A DNA stretch of 64,000 bases from Paraglaciecola psychrophila 170 (GTDB taxonomy: Bacteria; Pseudomonadota; Gammaproteobacteria; Enterobacterales; Alteromonadaceae). Below the pieces are notes generated by a model. That model did not search any database and was not told the DNA's origin. It saw nothing but the letters and a program-made list of their open reading frames with translations. Of this stretch, positions 16,996 through 26,822 are shown one piece after another; within the stretch, counting starts at the first letter, position 1, and the number at the start of each line of letters is the position of its first letter. The position numbers and the translations under genes were made by a program. Where the stretch lies: contig NC_020514.1 in assembly GCF_000347635.1 (NCBI RefSeq), positions 1,426,001-1,490,000 of the forward strand, given 5' to 3'.

Positions 16996-17907
16996 ATGAA
17001 GTGGCCTAATCTCAAACACCTTCACTACTTAGTTGTATTACATAAAGAACAGCATTTCCACCGTGCAGCCCAGCACTGTCATGTCAGTCAGTCAACACTC
17101 AGCACCGCAATTCAGAACCTTGAAGAGCAGTTTGGATCCCAGCTTTTAGAGCGGGATCATAAAACCTTTGTGTTTACGCCTTTTGGTTTAGAGTTGGTTG
17201 AGCGCAGCAAAGCCTTACTAACCGATGCCCACGAACTGGTAGATTTCGCACAAAGCGCAGGTAATTGGCAAGCAGGGAAACTTAAAATTGGAGTTATTCC
17301 TACCATCGCTCCTTTTATTTTTGAGGGGCTGATTGGTAAAGTTAAGCAACATCTTCCCGACATCACGCTGCAGCTACAAGAAGACACTACGGCTAATTTG
17401 TTAACTCAGTTAAATGAAGGGGCCTTAGACTTACTTATTTTAGCTTTACCGATGGATACACCTGGTTGTAAACAATTGGTATTAGGTCATGATCCCTTTC
17501 ATTTAATCGCCCATAGTGATTTGGTTGAAACCTTACCCGTGCCGCTTAATATGTCGGATTTACCGAAGGAAAGTATTTTTCTATTGCATCAAGAACATTG
17601 CATGACAGGACACGCTGTTAGCGCTTGTGGTTTAAAACATCGGGAACAAGTGAGTTCATTGGCGGCCAGCAGTTTGTATACCTTAGTACAACTTGCCAAT
17701 AGCAAATTGGGTTTCACTTTTATGCCTGAGTTGGCGATTCAAAATCATATATTAAGCACCACTCCTTTAGTTTCGATGCCTGCTGAAGATATGGCTTATC
17801 GAGAAATCGGTATGGTGTGGCGCAGCGGTACAACGCGAGTCAGATTGTTTCGTCATTTGGCTGAATTATTGGCTCCGTTAACACCTATTCCTACCTTAAC
17901 CCGTTAG
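16996..17907 (+). CDS. oxyR: OxyR-like LysR-family peroxide regulator
   Basis: A 303-residue LysR-type regulator. The winged helix-turn-helix (about residues 1-60) includes HFHRAAQHCHVSQSTLSTAI, and a substrate-binding-like domain follows (about 90-295). Two cysteines in EHCMTGHAVSAC are nine residues apart, as in the Cys199/Cys208 redox pair of E. coli OxyR, so peroxide sensing by disulfide formation is likely. The neighbouring segment HQEHCM matches the EDGHCL region of OxyR. No catalase or peroxiredoxin gene is adjacent. A diverged LysR paralogue is possible but both cysteines argue for OxyR. Confidence 0.86.
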   Translation: MKWPNLKHLHYLVVLHKEQHFHRAAQHCHVSQSTLSTAIQNLEEQFGSQLLERDHKTFVFTPFGLELVERSKALLTDAHELVDFAQSAGNWQAGKLKIGVIPTIAPFIFEGLIGKVKQHLPDITLQLQEDTTANLLTQLNEGALDLLILALPMDTPGCKQLVLGHDPFHLIAHSDLVETLPVPLNMSDLPKESIFLLHQEHCMTGHAVSACGLKHREQVSSLAASSLYTLVQLANSKLGFTFMPELAIQNHILSTTPLVSMPAEDMAYREIGMVWRSGTTRVRLFRHLAELLAPLTPIPTLTR

Positions 17908-17951
17908 TTTCAATATTTTGTATAAAAGCACATATAAAATAATATTTAAAA

Positions 17952-17980
17952 GGAAACTTTTTTACTTTGTCCTTCGACTA
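17952..17980 (+). promoter_or_regulatory. Possible ECF-sigma-type promoter
   Basis: GGAAAC, 17-base spacer, CGACTA resembles ECF/RpoE-class promoters. It sits 40 bases before the first start codon of a decayed two-gene unit. Position and spacing fit but the -10 is imperfect, so this is tentative. Confidence 0.3.
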
Positions 17981-18019
17981 TGGTTTTGAATGGGAACACA
18001 CCCGGCAGGGAACAAAAAA

Positions 18020-18222
18020 ATGTTTGAGAAAACTGACGAAGAACTTATTGCAAAAGCTTTACATAGCATTAAACAAACTTGGCTGAATTTGCTGAACTGA
18101 TTAAGTATGTGAATGAACAGCGTAGTGACGATCAACTTTTTTATGTATATCAACTAAATAAATTACAACAAGATATCTGTGCCCAGCCTGAGCTAATGGG
18201 TAGCGGCAACATTAAGGAGTGA
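18020..18222 (+). pseudogene. Decayed small gene of about 68 codons, frameshifted
   Basis: The frame from the ATG at 18020 reads MFEKTDEELIAKALHSIKQT, then stops at 18100. A second frame, entered one base back at about 18079, continues LAEFAELIKYVNEQRSDD and runs to a stop at 18222. Joined, these give one acidic helical protein of about 68 residues. It ends 10 bases before the next decayed gene. Family not recognised. It probably formed an operon with the next gene. Confidence 0.55.
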
Positions 18223-18232
18223 AGAAGTAATC

Positions 18233-19157
18233 ATGACGTTATCAATTAAAAACTTTAATGACATTAGCCTTTAGTAGTTTAGCGATTAGTCTGTTACAAG
18301 TTAAAAGTGATCAAACCAATATAAAAGAAGTGCGTAATGAAGTTGGTATTATGCTGAATATATTGTAAACATCGTTGAAACAACAAACGTTAAATAAAAA
18401 TATTCGTTTTCGCGCCGAAGCCGCTTTTTATCTGGCAGGTTAAGGTGTGGTATTTCAAATAGACAGTGATCGACACGGAGGTCGTAGGCATGGTGGCAAT
18501 TTCTTTGGATTAGACTTAGAAAGCTTGAACGGTCTTATTAATAGTCTTCCTGTCACCCCTAATTATAATAGTCGTAATGTAAAAATTAACGTAGATGAAA
18601 ATGAAATTGAAAAAATGGTCATAGATTTTGTAGAGCATGGTGAACATTATGATGATGAACTCAGTGATAAAATACGTGATTTAACCGGGGAACAACGAGA
18701 ATTAAGCTGGGAGAAAAGAGAATACGAATGTTCTCGTCGCGACTTAGAGTTTGAAAAGCGTAATGCTGATGTCGATCGTCATAAAAATATAGACAACCGT
18801 TTGGTTGAATTTAATAAAGGAATGGCAAAACTTGAAGTCAAAATAGCTGGTTTAGAAAAGTTTCGTAAAGAGTTAGGAACTGAGCGTAATCAAGAAATGG
18901 CGAAACGCCAAGCGGCTAAGAAAAAATTACATAACGGATCACTGGCATTATTTGAAGACACTATCGGTAACATGTTGTACAGCGAATGTGCGGGGCTGCG
19001 TTCTTTATCTGATGACGAAAATATTACTTCCTTATTATCTGATTTTGTTGATGCAGATAAAGATAGTGTCATTGGCTCTTATGATAAAATGTACGTGTTT
19101 AAACATAAATATGCGAAATCCTGTGTCACAGGGAAATCAAACAAAACACTCTGTTAA
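18233..19157 (+). pseudogene. Decayed periplasmic coiled-coil protein, multiple lesions
   Basis: An ATG at 18233 opens a short frame that stops almost at once. The long frame, from an ATG at 18258, starts with a secretion signal (LAFSSLAISLLQ) and a helix (IKEVRNEVGIMLNIL). It then meets TAA at 18366, and a second TAA at 18441 just after FYLAG. Beyond this it stays open from 18444 to 19157 with GVVFQIDSD, a His/Gly-rich patch (RHGGRRHGG) and a highly charged coiled coil of about 90 residues (about 18640-18920). All parts after 18258 are in one frame, so the gene is inactivated by stop mutations as well as an N-terminal frameshift. The family is not known to me. Confidence 0.7.
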
Positions 19158-19206
19158 ATGCGTCAAAGACTTGCCTATTTCAAGTCGGCAGGAAACTTAT
19201 TAAACT

Positions 19207-19235
19207 AAAAAGTCAGCTTCAAGCTGACTTTTTTA
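19207..19235 (+). terminator. Terminator after the decayed gene pair
   Basis: AGTCAGC, loop TTCAA, GCTGACT flanked by A and T runs. The stem can extend by A-T pairs. Confidence 0.85.
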
Positions 19236-19317
19236 TTACAAACCGATAAGCTTGCTAGATCTCAGCTACATAGATCTTAATCATATGTAGCCTAATATAT
19301 TTTAGTTAGGACTTTAC

Positions 19318-20442
19318 ATGACATCTCCTGTAGTGATTAGCGGTTCTGGTTTATGGAAACCCGCCCACAGTATTAGTAATGAAGAGCTGGTTATGGCATA
19401 CAACGCATATGCCGATCAGTTTAACCATCAACATCTAAAAGAAATTGAAGACGGTGAACTTAAGCCTAAGCCACTTTCAAGTGCTGAGTTTATTGAAAAA
19501 GCTTCAGGTATCAAGAGTCGCTACGTCTACGTAAAAGAGGGTGTTTTAGATATTGATCGAATGCGACCAGATATTCCTGAGCGTCCGGAAAATGAATTAT
19601 CTGATCAAGCTGAAATGGCAATCTATGCGGCCAAAGACGCATTAAAATCGGCTAATAAAACCCCTGAAGACATTGACGTTGTGATTGTGGCGTGTGCTTA
19701 TACGCAGCGCTCTTACCCTGCGTTGGCAATTGAAGTGCAAGGTGCTTTGGGTATTAAAGGTTTTGCTTTTGATATGTTAGTAGCTTGCTCTGCAGCTACA
19801 TTTGCCTTGCATCGTGCCTACGAAATGATTGCTGCCGGTACAGCCAAGGCAGTGCTAGTGATTAATCCAGAATTAACCTCGCCACAAGTGAATTATTGTG
19901 ATCGTGATAGCCATTTTATTTTTGGTGATGTGGCCACGGCAATGATCGTTGAAAATGCCGATACTGCAGCTTCAGAGCATATCTTCGAAATTATGAGCAC
20001 CAAAGCTGTTACTCAGTACTCAAACAATATCCGCTCAAATTTTGGTTATGTTAGCCGTGCTAATGACACCGACCCGTTTGCAGAAGATAAACTTTTTCAT
20101 CAAGAAGGGCGCAAGGTGTTTAAAGAAGTGTGCCCTATGGCCGTGGAGCATATATCTGAGCATTTAGCCCGTCATGAGCTGAGTTCTGAAAATGTTTCAA
20201 GATGGTGGTTACATCAAGCCAATATCAATATGAATACGTTGATAAGTCGCAAATTGCTTGGGAAACAGCCGACCTTAGAAGAAGCTCCCATCGTATTGGA
20301 TACTTATGCTAATACTGCTTCTGCAGGCTCAATCATCGCGTTTTATTTGTATCACAAAGACTTGCAATCAGGTGACATCGGTTTGCTTTGTTCGTTTGGG
20401 GCAGGGTATTCGATCGGTAGTTTAATATTAAAAAAACTATGA
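19318..20442 (+). CDS. Beta-ketoacyl-ACP synthase III (FabH-like)
   Basis: A 374-residue thiolase-fold enzyme that condenses an acyl-CoA with malonyl-ACP. The Cys-His-Asn triad is visible: DMLVACSAATFAL (catalytic Cys near residue 159), WWLHQANINM (His near 300) and DTYANTASAGS (Asn near 336). It is longer than E. coli FabH (317 residues) owing to an N-terminal insertion (about residues 25-60), as in the second KAS III of many gammaproteobacteria. It is 14 bases before prsK and could be co-transcribed with it. Whether it primes normal fatty acids or a special lipid is unknown. Confidence 0.9.
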   Translation: MTSPVVISGSGLWKPAHSISNEELVMAYNAYADQFNHQHLKEIEDGELKPKPLSSAEFIEKASGIKSRYVYVKEGVLDIDRMRPDIPERPENELSDQAEMAIYAAKDALKSANKTPEDIDVVIVACAYTQRSYPALAIEVQGALGIKGFAFDMLVACSAATFALHRAYEMIAAGTAKAVLVINPELTSPQVNYCDRDSHFIFGDVATAMIVENADTAASEHIFEIMSTKAVTQYSNNIRSNFGYVSRANDTDPFAEDKLFHQEGRKVFKEVCPMAVEHISEHLARHELSSENVSRWWLHQANINMNTLISRKLLGKQPTLEEAPIVLDTYANTASAGSIIAFYLYHKDLQSGDIGLLCSFGAGYSIGSLILKKL

Positions 20443-20456
20443 AGGCTTAACTCACA

Positions 20457-22475
20457 ATGATCGCAACTGTTGGTTATGCAATCAGTGCAATTGGTTATGC
20501 CTTTCTTTTACTGCTGTTGTTAACAGTTCGCAAATCAGGATTAGCAAAGTATCTGTTAATTCTCGCCACCAGTGCGACGTGTTTATGGTCTATCGCACCG
20601 TTCCTTTTTGCCCCACTACCTGTCGAAAAGCTGTTGCTTTTCGACAATATTAAAAGCCTCTTTTGGTTACTCTTTTTAGCTTCATGCTTAAGAGATAACT
20701 TTACTAATATTGTTGAAGTATTAAGTCGAAAACAAACTTGGTTTATATTAGTTTTACCGATTACCGCTATTGCACTGCCTTACCTTGGTATGGACAAAGA
20801 ATCGTGGAGGTTTTTGCTCCAGACTGTGATTGCCTTGCAAGTACTGGTGTTACTTGAAGTCATATATCGTCAGGCGGGTGAGAATAGGTGGGCTTTAAAA
20901 CCCTTAATAATCTATTTAGCGGTTATCAGCGTCTTTGAATTTGTTACCTTTGCGAATGCTTTAATGGTGGACCAGATTAACATTAATTACATTGCTGCAA
21001 GGGGGTATGTCTATTCTGCTCTTATACCCTTACTGGTCTTAGCGATAAGGCGAGTTAAAAACTGGGGAGTCGAAATATATATATCCCGAGAGATAGTGAT
21101 GCACAGCACACTTTTGATGGTAGCTGGCGTTTATCTATTTGTGATGGCGATGTTGGGTTACGCGGTTAATTACTTTGGTGGTCAATGGGGGGCTGCCATT
21201 CAGGCAGTGCTTATCGTTCTGTCTTTGTCTCTTTTAGTGACGTTATTTCTTTCTTTGAGTTTTCGGACTAAGATCAAGGTTTTTATAATCAAGCACTTTT
21301 TTGCTAATCAATTTGATTACAGGCATGAATGGCTCAAGCTTACACATTGCTTAAATACCAGCGAGTCAGATGGGAATGTTTACGGCACAGCTTTACGAGG
21401 GTTAATTCAGGCCATCGATTACCAAACCGGGTGTTTGATTCAAAGCCAAAATGGGGAATTGAAGGTATTGGCAGATATCGATAAACCTACTTTGAACGAT
21501 GATGAACAAACTGTTTTGTTGCAATTTTCAGCCTTTTTCACGTCTAAAAATTGGATAATCGATATTGAAGAACTTAGAACAAAGCCTTATGTGTATGAAG
21601 GGCTAAAGGTTAATCACGGCCTGTTAAATAGCGTTTCTTTCCAGCTGGTGACCCCTATTTATAATGAAGAAGAATTCTGGGGCATGGCCGTTATGCAGGG
21701 TTCTGATAACACCAGTAAAAAACTTAATTGGGAATTAAGAGATTATTTGACCGCTGTGAACGCACAAATTTCGAATTTTTTGTTTCATCATCAAGCAGCA
21801 CAGGAGTTGGCTGAAAATGCACAATTTGCGGCATTCACACGAATGTCTGCGTTTATTGTACACGACTTAAAAAACGTAGCGGCGCAAATTGACCTGATTT
21901 TATCTAATGCGGAGCAACATAAAGATAACCCAGAGTTTATTGCTGATACTTTTGAAACCTTGCACCATACCAAAGCTAGAATGGATAAGATGCTGCATCA
22001 GTTGTCAGAAAAAAATGCCTCACAAGGTGGAGCTGACAGCTTAGTCATTTTATCAGAGTGTGTTACCCGTGTGGTTGGACAAAGGTGTGCATCCTATTTA
22101 CCCACACCTAGTGTGATCGTCAGAAGTGAAACCCCTGTGGTTTTAGATAAAGATAAGTTAAGTAACGTTATTTACCATCTTGTTAGCAATGCACAACAAG
22201 CTACCAGCGATGATGGAAAAGTAGATGTTGAAATAGAGTTATCTGACGATGAAAGGTATATGTTAATCAATATTGTGGACACAGGCAGCGGTATGAGCGA
22301 AGATTTTATTCGCACACGTTTATTTAAACCTTTTGATACTACAAAAGGTAATGCAGGAATGGGTATTGGGGCATTTGATGCAAAAGCTTACCTAGAGAGA
22401 ATTGGTGGCCAGTTACTTGTGCAAAGTAGGGCAAAGCAAGGTACGATTTTCACATTAAGAATTCCTACAGACTAG
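20457..22475 (+). CDS. prsK: PEP-CTERM-system histidine kinase PrsK
   Basis: A 672-residue membrane sensor kinase. The N-terminal third has about eight hydrophobic helices (residues 1-280) and is followed by a GAF-like region (about 300-440). The kinase core has FIVHDLKN (phospho-accepting His near 466), VIYHLVSNAQQAT (N box), DTGSGMSEDF (G1), LFKPFDTTK and GMGIGAF (G2). This layout is typical of PrsK, which works with PrsR in the exosortase/PEP-CTERM surface-protein system. The gene is 24 bases before prsR. No PEP-CTERM protein or exosortase is seen in this window. Confidence 0.9.
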   Translation: MIATVGYAISAIGYAFLLLLLLTVRKSGLAKYLLILATSATCLWSIAPFLFAPLPVEKLLLFDNIKSLFWLLFLASCLRDNFTNIVEVLSRKQTWFILVLPITAIALPYLGMDKESWRFLLQTVIALQVLVLLEVIYRQAGENRWALKPLIIYLAVISVFEFVTFANALMVDQININYIAARGYVYSALIPLLVLAIRRVKNWGVEIYISREIVMHSTLLMVAGVYLFVMAMLGYAVNYFGGQWGAAIQAVLIVLSLSLLVTLFLSLSFRTKIKVFIIKHFFANQFDYRHEWLKLTHCLNTSESDGNVYGTALRGLIQAIDYQTGCLIQSQNGELKVLADIDKPTLNDDEQTVLLQFSAFFTSKNWIIDIEELRTKPYVYEGLKVNHGLLNSVSFQLVTPIYNEEEFWGMAVMQGSDNTSKKLNWELRDYLTAVNAQISNFLFHHQAAQELAENAQFAAFTRMSAFIVHDLKNVAAQIDLILSNAEQHKDNPEFIADTFETLHHTKARMDKMLHQLSEKNASQGGADSLVILSECVTRVVGQRCASYLPTPSVIVRSETPVVLDKDKLSNVIYHLVSNAQQATSDDGKVDVEIELSDDERYMLINIVDTGSGMSEDFIRTRLFKPFDTTKGNAGMGIGAFDAKAYLERIGGQLLVQSRAKQGTIFTLRIPTD

Positions 22476-22499
22476 GGTAAATACAAAGGATATTGAGAC

Positions 22500-23858
22500 A
22501 TGGATAAGATTTTAGTCGTCGATGACGATTTAGGGATACAAAAACAATTAAAGTGGAGTTTTTCAGGCTACGACGTTATTTTTGCCGAAGATCGCACCTC
22601 AGCAATTGCACAGTTGAGGCGTTTTGAACCTAAGGTTGTGACCCTAGATTTAGGCCTACCACCCGACCCAAGTAATGCGACTGAAGGGTTAGCCACCCTG
22701 GAAGAAATCTTGGCCTTAGCGCCACAGACAAAAGTCATAGTAGTCACCGGTAATAATGACAAAAAAAATGCGTTGAAGGCCGTAAATTTAGGTGCCTATG
22801 ACTTTTACCAAAAACCAATCGACTCAGATACCATTCAAATTTTAGTCAGCCGCGCCATTAATCTGTTTAATTTAGAAATGGAAAACCGCCATTTGGCAGA
22901 AGTGGCGCCTTCGATGGACAAAATCATTGGTCAAAGTGAAGGGCTCTTAGCGGCGAGCAGAAAAGCCGAGCGTATCGCGCAAACTGATATTAGTACCTTA
23001 TTACTCGGTGAAAGTGGCACCGGTAAAGAGGTGTTTGCCCGAAGTATTCATGAACATAGCCTACGTAAAGATAAAGCTTTTGTTGCCATTAACTGTGCCT
23101 CCATACCAGAAAACTTATTAGAAAGTGAACTGTTTGGTTATGAAAAAGGCGCATTCACTGGTGCCAATAAAACCACTCCAGGAAAAATAGAAACAGCGCA
23201 AAACGGTACTTTGTTTTTAGATGAAATTGGCGATATGCCGATTGGTTTGCAAGCCAAAATGCTGCGCTTCTTGCAAGAACGAGTGATTGAGCGAGTGGGC
23301 GGACGCTCAGAAATACCAGTGAACATTCGGGTCATTTGTGCTACTCATAGAGATATTCCGTCGATGGTGGCAGAGCAAACTTTTCGTGAAGATTTATTCT
23401 ATCGAGTGGGTGAAATCAGTATTATTATCCCTCCTTTGAAAGATCGTGATAATGATGTGGTGCTATTGGCTAAGACTTTTTTGGTGCAATATAATGAAGA
23501 ATTTAAAACCAAGATTAAGGGGTTCAGTGGTTCAGCCATCAAAGCCATGAGACAACATAAATGGCCGGGTAATATTCGAGAACTTCAAAATAAACTTAAA
23601 TCAGCGGTGATCATGGCTGAGGGCACCCATATTCAGGCAGAGGATTTGAGTTTGTTGGTGCGTGATGAGGGACCTGGTATTGACACGCTTAATTTACGAG
23701 AAGTCAGAGAGCAGGCTGAAAGTCGGGCAATACGTAATGCGTTTTTGGTAGCAGAACATAATATGTCCAAAACGGCTGAACTTCTAGGCGTAACTCGGCC
23801 TACTTTATATTCTCTGATTGAAAAATATCATTTAGAAGATGTTAAAATTGGCAGCTAA
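22500..23858 (+). CDS. prsR: PEP-CTERM-system response regulator PrsR (sigma-54 activator)
   Basis: A 452-residue NtrC-type regulator. The receiver domain (about residues 1-125) has the acceptor Asp in VTLDLGLPPD. The AAA+ domain has GESGTGKEVFARS (Walker A) and YEKGAFTGANK (GAFTGA loop, sigma-54 contact). A Fis-type helix-turn-helix lies at the end (MSKTAELLGVTRPTLYSLI). It should activate sigma-54 promoters when phosphorylated by PrsK. AAGGA is upstream of the ATG. The prolonged linker SNATEGLATLEE in the receiver is a feature of PrsR. Confidence 0.92.
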   Translation: MDKILVVDDDLGIQKQLKWSFSGYDVIFAEDRTSAIAQLRRFEPKVVTLDLGLPPDPSNATEGLATLEEILALAPQTKVIVVTGNNDKKNALKAVNLGAYDFYQKPIDSDTIQILVSRAINLFNLEMENRHLAEVAPSMDKIIGQSEGLLAASRKAERIAQTDISTLLLGESGTGKEVFARSIHEHSLRKDKAFVAINCASIPENLLESELFGYEKGAFTGANKTTPGKIETAQNGTLFLDEIGDMPIGLQAKMLRFLQERVIERVGGRSEIPVNIRVICATHRDIPSMVAEQTFREDLFYRVGEISIIIPPLKDRDNDVVLLAKTFLVQYNEEFKTKIKGFSGSAIKAMRQHKWPGNIRELQNKLKSAVIMAEGTHIQAEDLSLLVRDEGPGIDTLNLREVREQAESRAIRNAFLVAEHNMSKTAELLGVTRPTLYSLIEKYHLEDVKIGS

Positions 23859-23888
23859 CAATGTTGATTCAAGTGGGGTGATTTTATA

Positions 23889-24275
23889 ATGTCGAGAAAT
23901 GACGTTATTAACTCAGGGTTGGCTTTTATTACCCTTATTGTCTTTTGGTTTTTGGGATATGGGTTAAGTCAATATGTTGATCTGCCCGCTGCATTATTGG
24001 GGTTGCTGTTATTATTCATTGGGCTGATTTGTTTGGGGCGGGTTCCCAAAGCCTTAGAATATGTGAGTCAATTTTGCTTAAGACACCTATCTTTATTTTT
24101 TATTCCTGCTTTGGTTGCCGCGTGGTTTTATGCTGAGCAATTAGGTGATAATTTTTGGCTTTTTTTGTTTGCTGTTATGCTCAGTACTTTTGTTAGTCTA
24201 TGGCTAACATCTTGGCTAGGGCAACGTTTTTTTGGAGATAATACTAAATCAGTCAGTCAAGATGATGACGATTAA
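23889..24275 (+). CDS. CidA/LrgA family holin-like membrane protein
   Basis: A 128-residue inner-membrane protein with four hydrophobic segments. It matches LrgA/CidA in DLPAALLGLLLLFIGL and RHLSLFFIPALVAAWFY, the family's most conserved region. These proteins form pores linked to autolysis or small-metabolite export. It ends in a short acidic tail (DDDD). It overlaps the lrgB gene by 14 bases, as expected for the pair. Confidence 0.88.
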   Translation: MSRNDVINSGLAFITLIVFWFLGYGLSQYVDLPAALLGLLLLFIGLICLGRVPKALEYVSQFCLRHLSLFFIPALVAAWFYAEQLGDNFWLFLFAVMLSTFVSLWLTSWLGQRFFGDNTKSVSQDDDD

Positions 24276-24993
24276 CACCATGGATTGGCAATCCATTTTA
24301 CAGCTAATTTCCTTAAACCAATTCTTGTGGGTAATGATTACAATAGTTGTGTATCTGCTGGCAGTGTCGATTTTTAAACGTTTCGCTTACAATATATTGT
24401 TTCATCCTATATTGGTCGGCGCAATTCTGATCGGTGGTATAAGTGTTGTGAGTCAGACATCTGTACTCGACTATCAACTTTATGTTACTCCAATAAGCTG
24501 GATGCTTGGACCCGTAACAGTGGCATTGGCCATACCTTTGTATAAACAAATTAGACTGATATTTGCTGCAGGCCTCAAGGGCATGATGGTGATTGTTATC
24601 GGTGGATGTGTTGCTCCTCTTATTGCGGTTGGCTGGTTAAGCTTGTTTGATTTTTCAGAGCCTGTGAGATTGTCAGTGCTGACCAAGTCTATAACGACAC
24701 CTCTAGCAATGGACACCACCAACATGATTGGTGGGTTACCCGAACTTGCTGCTGCTGTTGTAGTGATTACGGGGATTCTAGGGGTGATGTTCAGCCAATT
24801 TATTTTTAAGCTAACTCTTTGCCACGATCCGCGCGCTCAAGGCCTGGCTTTAGGAACGGTATCCCATGCTATTGGTACTGCCAGAGCCCATCAGATAGAT
24901 GCCAAAGCGGGGGCTTTTTCAACTATGGCGTTATGTGTTAATGGTATACTCACCGCCATTATTTTGCCGTTCGTATTTATGATATTTGGTTGA
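24262..24993 (+). CDS. LrgB family membrane protein
   Basis: About 243 residues and six or more membrane helices; partner of LrgA. It has TTPLAMDTTNMIGGLPELAAAVV-like and LALGTVSHAIGTARA segments, the signature of LrgB/CidB. The start is uncertain: ATG at 24262 or 24265 overlaps the end of the lrgA gene, while ATG at 24280 follows its stop by 4 bases. None has a strong ribosome site. Translation coupling from lrgA is likely. Confidence 0.85.
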   Translation: MMTINTMDWQSILQLISLNQFLWVMITIVVYLLAVSIFKRFAYNILFHPILVGAILIGGISVVSQTSVLDYQLYVTPISWMLGPVTVALAIPLYKQIRLIFAAGLKGMMVIVIGGCVAPLIAVGWLSLFDFSEPVRLSVLTKSITTPLAMDTTNMIGGLPELAAAVVVITGILGVMFSQFIFKLTLCHDPRAQGLALGTVSHAIGTARAHQIDAKAGAFSTMALCVNGILTAIILPFVFMIFG

Positions 24994-25090
24994 ATGAGAT
25001 ACTTGCCAAATTAATGTCGTCCGACTGGTACAGTATCTGCACAGTGTTACCTAATATATTGCTTTAGAAGATAAATGTTTGTTCACTACC

Positions 25091-26793
25091 ATGACTATCC
25101 AGCATCACTTTTTAACTATTTTGTGTCTCGCCCTTTTTTAATCGGGTGTTCTGGAAGTGCGCTCGACAGTGATACTGACGCGTCTAATCCAAAGGTACTA
25201 GTGAATGCTGGTGCCGACCGAACGGTTGATGAGCAAACAATTGTCATCTTAAGTGCACAAGCGAGTGGTCAAACAGATGCTTTGACATATGCATGGAGAG
25301 CATCGCCTGACATTACTATTACTCTAGATGATGCAAGTTTAAGCACTGCAACTTTTACCGCGGCGGTTACTACCGAGATATTGACTTATACCTTCACGGT
25401 TGATGTAACGGATGCAAGTGTTAACCGCGGGAATGATTCTGTTGTTTATCGCATTAACCCGATCAACATCACCCCAAGAGCTTTAATACAAGTGAGTCAA
25501 TTCGAAGAGCTAGCACGCAACCAGTTCCCAGCGGGTTACGAAGTCGTTTTAGATGCAACGATGAGTTCAGATACTGATAGCTTAGATATAAACAATCCCA
25601 TAGCGGCATATTTATGGCAACAAACTGCCGGTGAATCCGTATTAACCGGTATTAGTTTACAAGGCTGCAGTTTAGCTTTTACCACACCGATACTCGTTGC
25701 CGCCAATTCAGTGTCTTTTTCTCTGACAGTTACCGACCAAGAGGGAGCAGAAGATGTTGCATCCGTGACTCTGAATATACAAAGTGCAGCTAATACGTTA
25801 CCTGAGGTGAATGCTGGTATCAGTCATCAAGTATTTACAGGGGAGAGCATTAACCTAAATGGTATTGCTAGCAGCACCATTGCAGCGTCCAGACCTTTAG
25901 TGTTTTCATAGCTGAATGACTCCGAAAGAGATCCACAGATTGAAAACTCCAACGCACTACAAACAGTCGCCATTGCTCCCGCTGTGACAAAAACTGAAAC
26001 GGTTACTTTTACATTAAGAGCACAAGATGCGCAGGGAAATACTGCTGACGATAGCCTTACGGTAACTATAAAACCGCTGCCTATTCAACCGCTCAATGAT
26101 ACTAGGGTTATTTTACAAGCAACCAGTTCACAGATACTCAGCGGTTATCAAGCTAACTAGCCTGGGCAAGATGGTCAACGTGGTCAATATATTATTCATG
26201 CAAACGGTTTGTCTGAAAAAGTGGGGAGGGGCGCGCAAGGTTTCGACTTTACGCGATTAGATGAAATTGACGATGAAGTGGACGATGACACTGCTGCTTG
26301 GAGCTGCGTGCGAGATAACATTACGGGCTTAATCTGGGAGTCCAAAACCGATACCTTCACTTCAACGTTACACAGCAATAGCCAAAGTTATTCATGGTAT
26401 CAAAGTGACGGTGAAGAAGGTTTTGATGGTGATACAAATGGTGTTAACACTAGCTGTTATATCAACAACTGCAACACTAAAGATTATATCGCTGAGGTTA
26501 ACTCTCAAGGTTTGTGTAACTTTAGAGATTGGCGTTTGCCCACACACAACGAATTGTTATCTATATTACATCCTGGACAATCCGCAGCTCCTATGATTGA
26601 TACCGATTATTTTCCACATACTATCGACGCATTAACTGCACCCGTTTGGTATTGGACACAAGATGCCAGTGCCGATGGCTTTAGCAATCAACGGGCTCAA
26701 AATGCGTGGGCCATTGATTTTGCCTCAGGCAATGATAACTTTTTAAACAAATCCACCGCTGGCAGAGTGCGACTAGTCAGGGCATGGCGATAA
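25091..26793 (+). pseudogene. Decayed PKD/DUF1566 surface lipoprotein gene
   Basis: The ATG at 25091 starts a lipoprotein signal (MTIQHHFLTILCLALF) that loses frame in a T6 run at 25134. Adding one T joins it to IGCSGSALDS with the lipobox Cys. The frame then runs through Ig/PKD-like repeats (VNAGADRTVDEQT, LVNAG..., VNAGISHQVFTGESINLNG) to a TAG at 25909. It continues in the same frame to a second TAG at 26158 and then to 26793. The last part (about 26209-26793) is a DUF1566 domain: ITGLIWESKTD, FRDWRLPTHNELLSI, WYWTQDAS and ARDF-like ending RVRLVRAWR. Three lesions show that it is decayed. It would have been about 565 residues. Confidence 0.85.
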
Positions 26794-26822
26794 TATGAGG
26801 TTGGTTTTATGCGGTTGATGTT

